Shown one piece after another: positions 19,175-30,931 of a stretch of 64,000 nt of DNA. Every line of letters starts with the position of its first letter. Position 1 is the first letter of the stretch. Made by a program: the position numbers and the translations under genes. The notes beneath the pieces were generated by a model. That model had not been told where the DNA came from. It did not search any database and saw nothing but the letters and a program-made list of their open reading frames with translations. Source of the DNA: an uncultured Bacteroidales bacterium (GTDB lineage: Bacteria; Bacteroidota; Bacteroidia; Bacteroidales; Muribaculaceae); contig CAMTKF010000004.1 of assembly GCA_947072905.1 (NCBI GenBank), positions 1 to 64,000 of the forward strand, written 5' to 3'.

Positions 19175-19918
19175 TTATTGGTTGCCATCTTTCTTGGCGG
19201 CTTCGCGCTGAGCCTTGAGGGCAGCGGCACGTTCGAGAGCGGCCTTAATTTTAGCTTCCTTCTCGGGATCGCCCTTGGCGGCGGCGAGAGCCTTGGCAGC
19301 TGCATCATCGGCTTTGGGGGCTTCCTGCGCGGGCTTGTCGTTACCGGCAGCTGCTGCTTCGCGTTCTGCTTTGAGGGCGGCCGCCTTAGCTTTGGCGGCA
19401 GCTATCTTGGCTTCTTTCTCAGCGGCAAGCTTGGCCTTCTGCTCTTCGGTAAGCTCGGGTTCGGGCTTTTCGGGCAGATAATTCAGCTTCTTCACGAGCT
19501 TTGAGCGGGTGAATACACTCTGTTCGAAATCATTTGAGAACCTAAGGGCATCAGTGGGACATGAAATCACACAGAGATTGCAGAATGTGCAGGTGCCGAG
19601 GTCATAAATATAATTGTCGAGCTTCTTTTTCTTTGTACCTGCAGGTGTGTCGACCATCTTGGATTGAATTGTAATTGTGCCGTTGGGGCAATTACGCTCA
19701 CATGTTCCGCAGGCAATACACTTGTGATTGCCGTCCTGGTCGTAGATAAGTTCAAGTACTGCACGGAAGCGCTCGGGCCACTTGTAAGTGTCGCGGTCTT
19801 CCGGATAAAACTCGGTAATCTTGGGGGTTACAAATTCCTTACCGGTGACTTGCATACCTTTGAGCAAGGAAGCTACACCTGAACCCAATGATTTAAAATA
19901 GTCTTTTACACTACCCAT
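19175..19918 (-). CDS. nuoI: NADH-quinone oxidoreductase subunit I, with a long Lys/Ala/Glu tail
   Basis: NuoI is the ferredoxin-like subunit that holds clusters N6a and N6b of complex I. Both motifs are complete: Cys67, 70, 73 and 77 in CIACGTCERNC, and Cys110, 113, 116 and 120 in CTFCNLCVISC. The fold ends near residue 150. Beyond it lies about 97 residues rich in Lys, Ala and Glu, likely one long charged helix, not part of the usual 160-180 residue protein. The gene resumes the nuo operon 71 bases after atpG. I saw no consensus promoter in that gap. Confidence 0.94.
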   Translation of the reverse strand: MGSVKDYFKSLGSGVASLLKGMQVTGKEFVTPKITEFYPEDRDTYKWPERFRAVLELIYDQDGNHKCIACGTCERNCPNGTITIQSKMVDTPAGTKKKKLDNYIYDLGTCTFCNLCVISCPTDALRFSNDFEQSVFTRSKLVKKLNYLPEKPEPELTEEQKAKLAAEKEAKIAAAKAKAAALKAEREAAAAGNDKPAQEAPKADDAAAKALAAAKGDPEKEAKIKAALERAAALKAQREAAKKDGNQ

Positions 19919-19989
19919 TGAAAAATAATCATATTACAAGATATGTGCTGACTGGTCTAACACAATAACTTTGATTTTTATACAAATAT

Positions 19990-20877
19990 TTAGTCACGCA
20001 CCTGTCCCCCGACAATATCGAGAAGTTCGGTGGTAATAGATTGCTGTCGCAGTTTATTATACTCAAGACGAAGCTGGTCGAGGAGCTTCTTGGCGTTGTC
20101 GTTTGCAGCCTGCATTGCCATAACACGTGCAGCCTGCTCCGACGCTCTGTTTTCAACAAACACCTCCTGTGTCATGGCAAGCACAAACATAGGGAGTACT
20201 GTTGAGAAGATTCTCTGTGCATCCGGCTCGAAAATATAGGGTCTTGCCGATGAATTGATTCCGTCGGCAGTGAAAACGTCAGCAGTCAGAGGCATCAGGC
20301 GGTCGAGAGTGGCCACCTGACGTCCTGCGCTGATATATTTCATGTAAACCACATCGACTGCATCAGTTTCGTTTGCCAAGAAATCGGCCTGAAGAGCATC
20401 GACAAAGGTTTTTACATCCGTGCCGTCGCTTTTGGAGTTCACCTGAGGTATACTGATAGTGACACCGGCATGTTGCTGCTCAAAACGAGCTACTGCCTTT
20501 GCCATCTTCTTACCTACGGGGATGAGTCTGATATTGACTGCGTCTCCAAAGCGTTCTTTCTGTTTGGCGATGCATTCGCCCAGGTATTTGGCCAGATTGA
20601 CGTTGTAAGCGCCGCAAAGGCCATCGTCGCTGCCGAGCACCACGATTGAAAGATTTCTTACATCGCGGGGCTCAGCGAGAGGTGATGTGAAAGTGGCATC
20701 AGCCGACAGCAGGTTTGCGATGATCGACTCGATTGTAGAGCGGTAAGGCTTCAGGCGACGAAGGGCGCCTTCGGCTTTGTGCATCTTAGCCGAGGAAATC
20801 ATCTTCATGGCTCCTGTTATCTTCTCAGAAGATGCTACCGAGCCGATGCGTCCTTTTAGTTCTCTTAATGTTGCCAT
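19990..20877 (-). CDS. atpG: ATP synthase gamma subunit
   Basis: The gamma subunit is the central rotor shaft of F1 that drives catalysis in the beta subunits. The 295 residues fit. The N-terminal helix opens MATLRELKGRIGSVASSEKITGAM and the C-terminal helix contains ALIATRA-like material here read as SEQAARVMAMQAANDNAKKL. It is the last atp gene in the block, 42 bases after atpA, and is followed directly by nuoI. Confidence 0.95.
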   Translation of the reverse strand: MATLRELKGRIGSVASSEKITGAMKMISSAKMHKAEGALRRLKPYRSTIESIIANLLSADATFTSPLAEPRDVRNLSIVVLGSDDGLCGAYNVNLAKYLGECIAKQKERFGDAVNIRLIPVGKKMAKAVARFEQQHAGVTISIPQVNSKSDGTDVKTFVDALQADFLANETDAVDVVYMKYISAGRQVATLDRLMPLTADVFTADGINSSARPYIFEPDAQRIFSTVLPMFVLAMTQEVFVENRASEQAARVMAMQAANDNAKKLLDQLRLEYNKLRQQSITTELLDIVGGQVRD

Positions 20878-20919
20878 TTGATGAATATCGAGGTGATAGG
20901 CAGTTAAAATTCAAATTTC

Positions 20920-22491
20920 TTAAAATTGGCCGGCAACCTGTGTGGCAGCTTCTTTCAGTTTGGCGGCAGCATCATCGGTGAGTTTGCCTGAAGCCAGCAC
21001 ATCAAGTACATCTGTCTGATACTTGGCGTGGAGGAGCTGAATGAGCTGGTGTTCGAACTCTGCCACCTTTTCGATAGGTACATTTTCGAGAAGGCCATTC
21101 ACACCGCAGTAGATTTCGGCGATTTCTTCGTCGACGGGTACGGGATGATACTGGGGCTGAATGAGCAGGCGTTCGTTCTTGCGGCCTTTGTCAATCACAC
21201 GGGCTGTCACGGCGTCAATATCACCACCGAACTTGGTGAATGATTCGAGTTCACGGAACTGAGCCTGGTCGATTTTGAGTGTACCGGCAACTTTTTTCAT
21301 CGACTTGATCTGCGCATTACCACCTACACGAGATACTGAGATACCTACGTTGATGGCCGGACGGATACCGCGGTTGAACAGGGCTGTCTCAAGGTAAATC
21401 TGACCGTCGGTGATAGAAATTACGTTGGTGGGGATGTAAGCAGAAACGTCGCCGGCCTGTGTTTCGATGATAGGAAGGGCTGTGAGTGAACCTCCACCTT
21501 TAACCATAGGCTTGAGAGCCTCGGGAAGGTCGTTCATCTTTGATGCGATTTCCTGATTATCGATAATCTTTGCAGCTCGTTCAAGCAGACGTGAGTGCAG
21601 ATAGAAGATATCGCCGGGATAAGCTTCGCGACCCGAAGGACGCTTGAGGATAAGAGAAATTTCGCGGTAAGCAACGGCCTGCTTGGAGAGGTCGTCGTAT
21701 ACGATAAGGGCATCGCGACCTGAATCGCGGAAGTATTCGCCGATGGCAACTCCTGCAAAGGGTGCATAGTAGCGCATCGAGGCAGAGTCGGATGCTGTGG
21801 CTGCAACGACTACTGTATAGTCCATTGCGCCGTATTTACGGAGTGTCTCAACCAATGCTGCAACTGAAGAAGCTTTCTGGCCTATTGCTACATAGATGCA
21901 ATAAACGGGTTTGCCTTCTTCGAAGTTCTTGCGCTGATTGATTATGGTGTCGATGGCGATGGCGGTTTTACCAATCTGACGGTCGCCGATGATAAGTTCG
22001 CGCTGACCACGGCCGATGGGTACCATAGCGTCGACAGCCTTGATACCTGTCTGAAGGGGTTGGTTAACCGGTTGGCGATAGATAACGCCGGGGGCCTTAC
22101 GCTCGAGTGGCAGACGGATAAGTTTTCCATCTATAGGGCCACGGCCGTCGATAGGCTCACCCAAAACGTTGATAACGCGTCCGAGGAGACCTTCGCCCAC
22201 GGGTATTGAGGCAATTTCGCCGGTACGGCGCACGCTCATACCTTCGGTAACCTTATCGACATTGTTGAGCAAGATAACGCCGACATTGCTTTCTTCAAGG
22301 TTAAGGGCCACTCCCTTTACACCGTTTTCAAATTCGACGAGTTCGTTGGCGCATACATTGTCGAGGCCGTAGACGTGGGCAACGCCGTCGCCAACTTCGA
22401 GCACGTTGCCAACTTCTTCAAAGTTGACTTTGGTATTTACGCTTTCGAGTTGTTGTTTTAAGACTTCTGAAATCTCGCTGGGATTAATCAT
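20920..22491 (-). CDS. atpA: ATP synthase alpha subunit
   Basis: The alpha subunit forms the non-catalytic nucleotide sites of the F1 hexamer. Residues 169-177 form the P-loop (GDRQIGKTA). The nucleotide-binding domain continues to about 380 with the family segment [14 protein letters not shown]. The C-terminal helical domain follows. At 523 residues it is slightly longer than the 510-515 typical of many species. Neighbours are atpH upstream (35-base gap) and atpG downstream. Confidence 0.97.
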   Translation of the reverse strand: MINPSEISEVLKQQLESVNTKVNFEEVGNVLEVGDGVAHVYGLDNVCANELVEFENGVKGVALNLEESNVGVILLNNVDKVTEGMSVRRTGEIASIPVGEGLLGRVINVLGEPIDGRGPIDGKLIRLPLERKAPGVIYRQPVNQPLQTGIKAVDAMVPIGRGQRELIIGDRQIGKTAIAIDTIINQRKNFEEGKPVYCIYVAIGQKASSVAALVETLRKYGAMDYTVVVAATASDSASMRYYAPFAGVAIGEYFRDSGRDALIVYDDLSKQAVAYREISLILKRPSGREAYPGDIFYLHSRLLERAAKIIDNQEIASKMNDLPEALKPMVKGGGSLTALPIIETQAGDVSAYIPTNVISITDGQIYLETALFNRGIRPAINVGISVSRVGGNAQIKSMKKVAGTLKIDQAQFRELESFTKFGGDIDAVTARVIDKGRKNERLLIQPQYHPVPVDEEIAEIYCGVNGLLENVPIEKVAEFEHQLIQLLHAKYQTDVLDVLASGKLTDDAAAKLKEAATQVAGQF

Positions 22492-22526
22492 TGTGGGACG
22501 ATAGCGGGTGAGTGTGGATTGTTAAA

Positions 22527-23072
22527 TTAATTGTTAAGCAGACTAAGACGCATTTCCTTGAGTTCATTTCGGAGCGATGCATCGAGACGTTCGTTGTCGA
22601 TGTTTACTACGAAACCTCCGATGAGGTCAGGGTCTACGGTAGCAGAGAAGTCCATAGACCCGCCGTTAAGGTGAGCAGTCACGAGGTCCTTGATACGCTT
22701 TTCGACCGCAGGGTCGAGAGGCGCCGCCGATACTACCTGCACGCGCCTTATAATATTGGCGCGGCGGTAGATATCTATGTAAGAGAGAGCTATCTGGTGG
22801 ACGAGGGGCACTCGACGGTTTTCCGCCAAAAGCTTTAGGAAATCGGCGAAAGTAGAGTCTTGTGCGTTGGCACCGGCTGCAGTAGTCAGCAGCTTGTTTT
22901 TTTCGGACAATTCGACAAATGGATTAGCCACAATGTCCTGGAGCTGATGATTTAAATCAAACGACTGGGCAAGGTTCTGCATCAGGTCAAACATGCGGGC
23001 GTCCTGATGACGCTCCAGAGCGACCTTGTAGAGAGCCTTGGCATAGCGGCGCGGTATTAGTCCTTCGTTCAT
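22527..23072 (-). CDS. atpH: ATP synthase delta subunit
   Basis: The delta subunit caps F1 and links it to the peripheral stalk b subunits. The 181 residues match the family. It opens MNEGLIPRRYAKALYKVALE, and the C-terminal portion contains the conserved DPDLIGGFVVNIDN pattern. It sits between atpF (11-base gap) and atpA. Confidence 0.94.
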   Translation of the reverse strand: MNEGLIPRRYAKALYKVALERHQDARMFDLMQNLAQSFDLNHQLQDIVANPFVELSEKNKLLTTAAGANAQDSTFADFLKLLAENRRVPLVHQIALSYIDIYRRANIIRRVQVVSAAPLDPAVEKRIKDLVTAHLNGGSMDFSATVDPDLIGGFVVNIDNERLDASLRNELKEMRLSLLNN

Positions 23073-23083
23073 CTTAACTAAAA

Positions 23084-23578
23084 TTATTTGCTTTCTATTT
23101 CGTCGAGCAGTGAGTTGACAAGCTGAGTCTGTGCCTTCTGATCCTTCAATTCGTTTTTAACGACTTTAGAAGCTATCTGAAGTGCAAACTCGCTGACTTG
23201 GTTGCGGAATTGGAGTTGAGCTTCTTTCTGCTGTTGTTCGATTTGCATCTTAGCGCTGTCCATCACTTTCTGCGCTTCAACCTGTGCGGCTGCACGAGCC
23301 TGCTCAACAATCTGAGTCTTCATACGGTCGGCATCACGAAGCATTTCGGCTTGTTTGCGCTGTGCTTCATTGATAACCTCGCGTGCGCTTTCGCGTGCGT
23401 TGTCGAGTTGCTCTTTAGCGCTTTGGGCATATTCCACTCCCTTGTCAATAAGGTCGGCTCGGTTATCTACAGTCTTGAGGATGACAGGCCACGCCCACTT
23501 CCATAGAATGAAGAAGAGGATGGCAAAGGCCAGAAACATCCAAAAGATGAGGCCGAAATCAGGGGTGAATAAATCCAT
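23084..23578 (-). CDS. atpF: ATP synthase b subunit
   Basis: Subunit b anchors the peripheral stalk that holds F1 still against the rotor. The single membrane helix is at residues about 8-28 (LIFWMFLAFAILFFILWKW). The rest of the 164 residues is a long charged coiled coil rich in Ala, Glu, Gln and Lys. Only one b gene is present, so the stalk is a homodimer. It lies between atpE and atpH. Confidence 0.94.
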   Translation of the reverse strand: MDLFTPDFGLIFWMFLAFAILFFILWKWAWPVILKTVDNRADLIDKGVEYAQSAKEQLDNARESAREVINEAQRKQAEMLRDADRMKTQIVEQARAAAQVEAQKVMDSAKMQIEQQQKEAQLQFRNQVSEFALQIASKVVKNELKDQKAQTQLVNSLLDEIESK

Positions 23579-23607
23579 GAGTTATGGCTTTGTGGTAAGA
23601 TGATTTT

Positions 23608-23874
<267 letters not shown>

Positions 23875-23904
23875 TTAAGGGTTATTTTTATTTTTGATAA
23901 TTCA

Positions 23905-25026
23905 TTATTTAACTGCCACAGCCACGGGCTTGGTATTCTGCTCTTCTTTCTTTTCTTCTTTCTCGTGCTCGTGTTCCTGAGCGAGTGAGATAAAGATTGT
24001 GGAGAGCATGGTGAATACGTATGCCTGTATGAAGCTTACAAGTACATCTATGCAGAGCATGAAGAGCGAGAACAGGACAGATACCACGGTTGTGGCTCCA
24101 CCGGCTACAGGACTTACAGCTGCAAATATGAAGATGAGAAGTGTGAGCACTATCACTATCATGTGACCGCCCATCATATTGGCGAACAGACGTACAGTGA
24201 GGGCTGCGGGCTTGGTAAACATACCGAAGATTTCGATAATCGGCATGATGGGGAGAGGGAACTTGAGCCACAGGGGTACATCGGGCCAGAAGATTTCCTT
24301 CCAGTAATGCTTCGTTCCCCAGATGTTGGTAACCAGGAATGTAAGAATTGCCAGCACCAGTGTAACTGCGATGTTACCCGTGAGGTTGGCACCACCGGGG
24401 AATACCACGATAAGGCCAAGCAGGTTCATTCCGAGGATAAAGAAGAATACAGTGAGAAGGTAAGGCGCGAATTTGCGTGCCTTGTCATGAAGAGTAGCCT
24501 TGATCACATCATCATAAATAAAAGTGACACAAGCCTCTATGGCACCCAAACCCTTGCGGGGAGCTTTATAATTCCATTTCTTATGATGGCGTGCGAGCCA
24601 CATCAACAAACCGGCTACAAAAATAACTGATATGAAAAGAGCGCACACGTTTTTGGTAATGGAAATATCAATGGGGCGTTCCTCTTTACCATTCACGATT
24701 TCGACAATCTTACCATGATGGTCGCTGTCTTTGCCGGCTATCATGAATGTAGCATCACCGTCTTTGTACACCTGTCCGTGGGTAACACGTGCCGATGAGA
24801 ACACATGCAGACCATCGGTGCCGATAACAATAACCGGCAGGGGAATACGCTTATGGTGGTTGAACGGAACTTCCCAGCCATAACCGTCGCCGAGGTGCTC
24901 GAAAATGATGCTCTTGGGGTCAATCTTGGCCTTTTCCTCTTCTGCAGCTTCGTTTTCCGCAAAAGTGCAGACAGGCATTACGAAAGAGAAAAGCGATAAG
25001 AGCAATATGCTAATGTAACGGATCAT
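23905..25026 (-). CDS. atpB: ATP synthase a subunit with periplasmic N-terminal domain
   Basis: Subunit a forms the half-channels for ions beside the c ring. I start it at 25026 (MIRYISILLLSLFSF), giving 373 residues. An earlier in-frame ATG would overlap atpC. The start opens a signal-peptide-like segment, followed by about 100 exported residues before the first core helix (near 130). This extended N-terminus is common in Bacteroidetes. The essential arginine is in AALTVRLFANMMGGH. The C-terminus has an acidic and lysine-rich tail. No atpI gene lies between atpC and atpB. Confidence 0.94.
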   Translation of the reverse strand: MIRYISILLLSLFSFVMPVCTFAENEAAEEEKAKIDPKSIIFEHLGDGYGWEVPFNHHKRIPLPVIVIGTDGLHVFSSARVTHGQVYKDGDATFMIAGKDSDHHGKIVEIVNGKEERPIDISITKNVCALFISVIFVAGLLMWLARHHKKWNYKAPRKGLGAIEACVTFIYDDVIKATLHDKARKFAPYLLTVFFFILGMNLLGLIVVFPGGANLTGNIAVTLVLAILTFLVTNIWGTKHYWKEIFWPDVPLWLKFPLPIMPIIEIFGMFTKPAALTVRLFANMMGGHMIVIVLTLLIFIFAAVSPVAGGATTVVSVLFSLFMLCIDVLVSFIQAYVFTMLSTIFISLAQEHEHEKEEKKEEQNTKPVAVAVK

Positions 25027-25033
25027 GGCAGTA

Positions 25034-25279
25034 TCAATATAAACAAACCGACACAACATTATTATCCACATCAGCGAGTCCGCCACTGATTTCATTAGAT
25101 TGTAACTTACCATCGGCATCAGTGTAGCTGATCTTACCTTTTGTAAGAGTTGAAACCAGCGAAGCGTGATTGCGAAGGACGGTAAACTCACCGAGCGAAC
25201 CGGGCAAAGTCACCGAATTCACCTCACCTTCAAATACGATTTCTTCGGCTGATATGATTTTAAGTGTCATGTCGATCAA
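25034..25279 (-). CDS. atpC: ATP synthase epsilon subunit
   Basis: The epsilon subunit binds gamma and can brake ATP hydrolysis. This is a short form of 81 residues: the N-terminal beta sandwich is complete (LKIISAEEIVFEGEVNSVTLPG, read in parts) but the C-terminal two-helix inhibitory domain is missing. Short epsilon proteins are known in several phyla. It lies between atpD (21-base gap) and atpB (seven-base gap). Confidence 0.92.
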   Translation of the reverse strand: MIDMTLKIISAEEIVFEGEVNSVTLPGSLGEFTVLRNHASLVSTLTKGKISYTDADGKLQSNEISGGLADVDNNVVSVCLY

Positions 25280-25300
25280 ATTCTATTGTAAAACTTATAT

Positions 25301-26809
<1,509 letters not shown>

Positions 26810-26842
26810 TCAGGGGTATGGAGATTGTTTAATTAAGCTTGA

Positions 26843-27943
26843 TTAGAGAGTCCAATGGAATGTGATGATACATACCATCAGAGCGAGATTAAAGAGATTG
26901 ATTGGAAGGAGATACTTCCATTCAAGCGACAGGAGCTGGTCGATACGCAGACGGGGGAATGTCCACTTAAACCAGATGATGATATACGAAAGGAGAATAG
27001 CCTTACCTATAAACCAGATGGGAGTGGGGATATAATCCATAACGGTATTGAAACCGTCCCAACCGGGAATATGGAGGGGCATCCAGCCGCCGAAGAACAG
27101 CAGTGTTGCCACGCCCGATACGATGAAAAGGTTGAGGTATTCAGCGAGGTAGAAGAATCCGAAGTGGATACCGGAATATTCGGTGTGATAACCGGCGGTA
27201 AGTTCACTTTCAGCTTCAGGAAGGTCAAACGGGCCACGGTTGGTTTCGGCTGTACCTGCAATCATGTAGATTACGAAGGCGATGAGAGCTGCAACATGAC
27301 CTTTGATAATGAACCATGTATCGGCCTGAGCCATAACGATGTCTGTAACGCTCATGCTGCCTGCGAGGCATACCATGGTAACGACGCAGAGACCGATTGA
27401 AAGCTCATAGCTGACCATCTGAGCACCTGAACGGAGCGCACCGATAAGAGTGAATTTATTGTTTGAAGACCAACCGGCGAGCAGGATACCGAGCACACCG
27501 ATAGATGAACATGCAATAAGGAAGAAGATACCGATGTTGAAGTCGATGATCTGAAGTCCGTCGCCCCAGGGAAGTACAGCGAAGCACATCATAGAAGCGA
27601 TAATCACCAGATAAGGTGCGAGGGCAAAGAGGAATTTGTCGATGTGATTGAGTTGGATAAGCTCTTTGATAAGAATCTTGAACATATCGGCAAAGCTCTG
27701 CAACAGACCCCAAGGACCTACACGGTTAGGACCGACGCGGCACTGGAATGCGGCACAGACCTTACGTTCAAAATAGATGTAGAACAGAGCCAGCAAAGCA
27801 TAAACCAGCAGGAGGCCTACGCCAACAGCCACACACTCAACCGTGGTGGTGAGCCATGCGGGAAGGAAACCCATCAGCCAGTCGTGGATGGGACCGGTTA
27901 TTCTTGAGAAATCAAAAATATGCGGATATTGTACGTTTTCCAT
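26843..27943 (-). CDS. nuoH: NADH-quinone oxidoreductase subunit H
   Basis: NuoH is the membrane subunit at the foot of complex I that forms the quinone chamber with NuoB and NuoD. The 366 residues hold about eight to nine helices. Family segments include [19 protein letters not shown] and [20 protein letters not shown] (given in part), with the conserved acidic residues of the quinone loop. It follows nuoCD by 21 bases and is followed by atpD, not nuoI. Confidence 0.96.
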   Translation of the reverse strand: MENVQYPHIFDFSRITGPIHDWLMGFLPAWLTTTVECVAVGVGLLLVYALLALFYIYFERKVCAAFQCRVGPNRVGPWGLLQSFADMFKILIKELIQLNHIDKFLFALAPYLVIIASMMCFAVLPWGDGLQIIDFNIGIFFLIACSSIGVLGILLAGWSSNNKFTLIGALRSGAQMVSYELSIGLCVVTMVCLAGSMSVTDIVMAQADTWFIIKGHVAALIAFVIYMIAGTAETNRGPFDLPEAESELTAGYHTEYSGIHFGFFYLAEYLNLFIVSGVATLLFFGGWMPLHIPGWDGFNTVMDYIPTPIWFIGKAILLSYIIIWFKWTFPRLRIDQLLSLEWKYLLPINLFNLALMVCIITFHWTL

Positions 27944-27964
27944 AATTATATGCGGTTGAATGGT

Positions 27965-29599
27965 TTAGCGGTCCATGTCGGGGACGATATAGTCAAGTGA
28001 TCCACCGATGGTGATAAGGTCGGCGATTTTGTTTCCGGTAGTGATGTGTTCTACTACACCGGCGAGAGGCAGACAGGGCGGAGCAATCTTGAGACGGACG
28101 GGCTTGGTAGAGCCATCGCTTTCAACATAGAATCCGCAAGCGCCACGGCAACCTTCAACGAGCTGGAACCACTGTCCCTTAGGCAGTTTCACCACCTTGG
28201 GCACTTTCACGCAATATTCGCCCTCGGGAATATTGTCGACGAGCTGAGCCAGAATCTTGGCGCTCTGCTCGATTTCGTCGATGTGAATCTTGAAGCGTGC
28301 CATAGAGTCACCTTCGGGACGTACACACTGCTCGAAGTCGAGTTCGCCGTAAATGGAGTAAGGGAAGAGTTTACGCATGTCGCAAGCCCAACCTGAAGCA
28401 CGTCCGGCAGGACCGGTAACGTCGTAAGAGATAGCGTCTTCACGTGAAAGGACGCCAACACCCTCCATACGGTTTTTGGCAATTACATTGCCTGTGAATA
28501 TTTTATTATATTCCTTGATATTTGCGGGAAGAACCTCGAGCAGAGCCTTTACGTCGGCAGCGAAGTCGGGAGCGATATCCTGCATAACACCGCCAATGCA
28601 AGCGTAGTTGAATGTCATGCGGGCACCGCAGGTCTTTTCGAAAATATCGAGAATCTGTTCACGCACGCGCAGTGTATAGAACAACATTGTGGTAGCACCG
28701 AGGTCCATGCAGTATGTACCCATGAACAGGCAGTGCGATGCGATACGCGAAAGTTCGTCCATCATCACGCGGATAACCTGGGCGCGACGTGAAACTTCGA
28801 TATTAAGAGCCTTCTCATAGAGCAGGCAAAGACCGTGGTGGTAAACCTGTCCTGAGAAATAATCGAGACGGTCAAGGAAGTGAAGAGTCTGAGGATACTG
28901 CAAGCTCTCGCAAAGCTTTTCAACTCCACGGTGGATGTAGCCCATGTAAACGTCAATCTTCTTGATGGTTTCGCCGTCTACAGCAGTGCGGAATCGGAGC
29001 ACACCGTGAGTGGCGGGGTGCTGCGGGCCGATGTTCACAACAAAGTCATCATGGTGGAAGATAGCACGCTCTTTCTTGACGATCTTGCCGTCTTCCTTGG
29101 TGTAAACAGTAGTATTGTCGGACTGGCGTTCGTTCTCGATAGAAATCGGATTGATAGCCGGATCCTCGTCATAATCCTTGCGCAAGGGATAACCGACCCA
29201 ATCTATATTCAGGAAGAGTCGGCGCATATCCTTATTATTAATGAAAATAATGCCGAAGAAATCATAAACCTCACGTTCATAAATTTCGGCAATATGCCAA
29301 AGGTCTGAGACAGAGTCGATATAGGGAGTCTCGCGATCGCCTTCCGCAACCACTTTAACCGAGCACATCGAGCGGTCGGTTGTAGACATCAGATAATATA
29401 TGCAACCGAGCGACTCAACCCAGTCAGCGCCGACGATAGTAACGAGATAATCCATGGGAGTCTCCTTGTCGTCGCGGAGGGCTTTTGCCAGGTCGTGCCA
29501 TTCTTTGGCGGGTACTGTGGCTTGAAGAATGCCTGTACCGTCGATTTCAAAAGTGGCAGCGGGAGAAAGTTTAGCAATCTTTTCCTGTAAATTGGCCAT
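27965..29599 (-). CDS. nuoCD: NADH-quinone oxidoreductase fused subunit C/D
   Basis: A natural fusion of the 30 kDa (NuoC) and 49 kDa (NuoD) subunits of complex I. Residues up to about 155 are NuoC, with the family segment YEREVYDFFGIIF and GYPLRKDYDED. A short linker leads to NuoD from about 170, with NIGPQHPATHGVLRF and the quinone-site histidines. The C-terminus reads SLDYIVPDMDR, matching the family end. Fusions of C and D are common in Bacteroidetes and enterobacteria. Confidence 0.96.
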   Translation of the reverse strand: MANLQEKIAKLSPAATFEIDGTGILQATVPAKEWHDLAKALRDDKETPMDYLVTIVGADWVESLGCIYYLMSTTDRSMCSVKVVAEGDRETPYIDSVSDLWHIAEIYEREVYDFFGIIFINNKDMRRLFLNIDWVGYPLRKDYDEDPAINPISIENERQSDNTTVYTKEDGKIVKKERAIFHHDDFVVNIGPQHPATHGVLRFRTAVDGETIKKIDVYMGYIHRGVEKLCESLQYPQTLHFLDRLDYFSGQVYHHGLCLLYEKALNIEVSRRAQVIRVMMDELSRIASHCLFMGTYCMDLGATTMLFYTLRVREQILDIFEKTCGARMTFNYACIGGVMQDIAPDFAADVKALLEVLPANIKEYNKIFTGNVIAKNRMEGVGVLSREDAISYDVTGPAGRASGWACDMRKLFPYSIYGELDFEQCVRPEGDSMARFKIHIDEIEQSAKILAQLVDNIPEGEYCVKVPKVVKLPKGQWFQLVEGCRGACGFYVESDGSTKPVRLKIAPPCLPLAGVVEHITTGNKIADLITIGGSLDYIVPDMDR

Positions 29600-29651
29600 A
29601 GCTTATGATTGGTTATAAAGCTTGTTTTTAACTTAATTAATTACCGGCGGA

Positions 29652-30248
29652 TCAGTCGATCGGATGCGCTTTAAGGAATTCTTCTTGTTTTTCCTGACGG
29701 TTAACACCACCGAAGAATTTTTCGACTTTGATTTTACGCGAGAGCTGCATGATGCCATAAATCATAGCCTCGGGGCGGGGAGGACAGCCGGGAACGAATA
29801 CATCCACAGGTACAATATCCTCGATACCCTTGGCCACGTGATAGCTCTTGCGGAAGGGGCCACCCGAGATGGCACAAGAACCGCAGGCAATCACATACTT
29901 GGGTTCGGCGAGCTGATCGTAAAGACGACGGAAAACAGGAACCATACGATTGACGATAGTACCTGCAACCATCATAAAGTCGGCCTGACGGGGAGAAGCG
30001 CGAGCAACTTCCCAGCCAAAACGGGCCATATCGAAGCGTGCCGCGCCGAGCGAAACGAATTCGATACCGCAGCAACTGGTGGCGAAAGTAAGAGGCCAGA
30101 GTGAGTTGGAGCGCCCCCAGTTGATGAGCTTATCAAAAGAGCCGACGATAACGTTGGTACCGCTCTCTTGAATTTCTTTTACGAGTTGCTCAATATACTC
30201 GTTATCCTTAAATGCCGAATACGGCATGCTTTTTGTAGTTACTTCCAT
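29652..30248 (-). CDS. nuoB: NADH-quinone oxidoreductase subunit B
   Basis: NuoB holds cluster N2, the last iron-sulfur centre before quinone. Its four cysteines are visible in the tandem CC of FATSCCGIEF, in CGSCAISGG and in VPGCPPRPEA. The 198 residues fit. The chosen start at 30248 overlaps the nuoA end by ten bases; an internal Met (MPYSAF) at residue 8 is an alternative. Confidence 0.96.
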   Translation of the reverse strand: MEVTTKSMPYSAFKDNEYIEQLVKEIQESGTNVIVGSFDKLINWGRSNSLWPLTFATSCCGIEFVSLGAARFDMARFGWEVARASPRQADFMMVAGTIVNRMVPVFRRLYDQLAEPKYVIACGSCAISGGPFRKSYHVAKGIEDIVPVDVFVPGCPPRPEAMIYGIMQLSRKIKVEKFFGGVNRQEKQEEFLKAHPID

Positions 30249-30619
30249 TCCAAGGCTCCTTTCTTCCAGGCATAAACAAGGCCCAGCACTAAGACACCAA
30301 AAAAGACGGCGATGCTCAGGATTCCGTTAGTTCCGAGTTCCTGCATACGCACTGCCCAGGGAAAGAGGAAAACTGTCTCGACGTCGAACATCAGAAACAG
30401 GATAGCGAACAAATAATATCCTACATGAAACTGCGACATGCTTTCGCCGCGAGTAGGGATACCGCATTCGTAGGCTTCACCTTTTTGCGGGTTAAATGAA
30501 CGCGGTGAAATCAGCCCCGCAATCCACATGGCGAGTGCGACGAGCGCCACACCTGTGAGGAGGGCGGTAATAGCGAGCACTCCGCTGTTCTCGATTCCAA
30601 AAATGGCTAATGATATCAT
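30239..30619 (-). CDS. nuoA: NADH-quinone oxidoreductase subunit A
   Basis: NuoA is a three-helix membrane subunit of complex I and the first gene of this operon. The 126 residues fit. The conserved loop reads KGEAYECGIPTRGES, followed by FHVGYYLFAILFLMFDVET and a third helix. A consensus promoter lies upstream at 30767-30798, leaving a leader of about 140 bases. Confidence 0.95.
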   Translation of the reverse strand: MISLAIFGIENSGVLAITALLTGVALVALAMWIAGLISPRSFNPQKGEAYECGIPTRGESMSQFHVGYYLFAILFLMFDVETVFLFPWAVRMQELGTNGILSIAVFFGVLVLGLVYAWKKGALEWK

Positions 30620-30766
30620 ATTACTTATTATAATTATTTACTTGCCATAAGCCAAAAAACACATGCAATACCATTAGCATCAAACGCCGACTGATTAAAA
30701 GCTATCAATCAATCGGTTGCATTGAATGCTGCCGGTTTTCACGGTCTAAGGTCTTCAATCCGAGTG

Positions 30767-30798
30767 CAAAGATAAGGATTTTTTCCGAAAACAGACAA
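30767..30798 (-). promoter_or_regulatory. Consensus promoter of the nuo-atp-nuo block
   Basis: On the minus strand TATCTTTG (30774 to 30767) matches the Bacteroidetes -7 box TAnnTTTG. A TTG at 30798-30796 lies 21 bases upstream, the expected place of the -33 box. Transcription would start near 30760, giving a leader of about 140 bases. The gap 30620-30931 holds nothing else but the ispE promoter and AT-rich DNA. Confidence 0.75.
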
Positions 30799-30902
30799 TG
30801 TTTATAATATTTATTTTAACAATTATTCAAAATAATTTCCCTCTGCTGCATCGAAATCAAAAATCAATTGCTCAGTCGAATGATTTTTTTATTAATTTTC
30901 AT

Positions 30903-30910
30903 TAATTTTG
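30903..30910 (+). promoter_or_regulatory. -7 promoter element of ispE
   Basis: TAATTTTG fits the TAnnTTTG consensus and ends 21 bases before the ATG at 30932. A TTG-type in-frame start at 30908 lies inside this element, which argues for the ATG. No good -33 TTG is at the right distance. Confidence 0.55.
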
Positions 30911-30931
30911 CAATTATATAGTTTGAACGAC

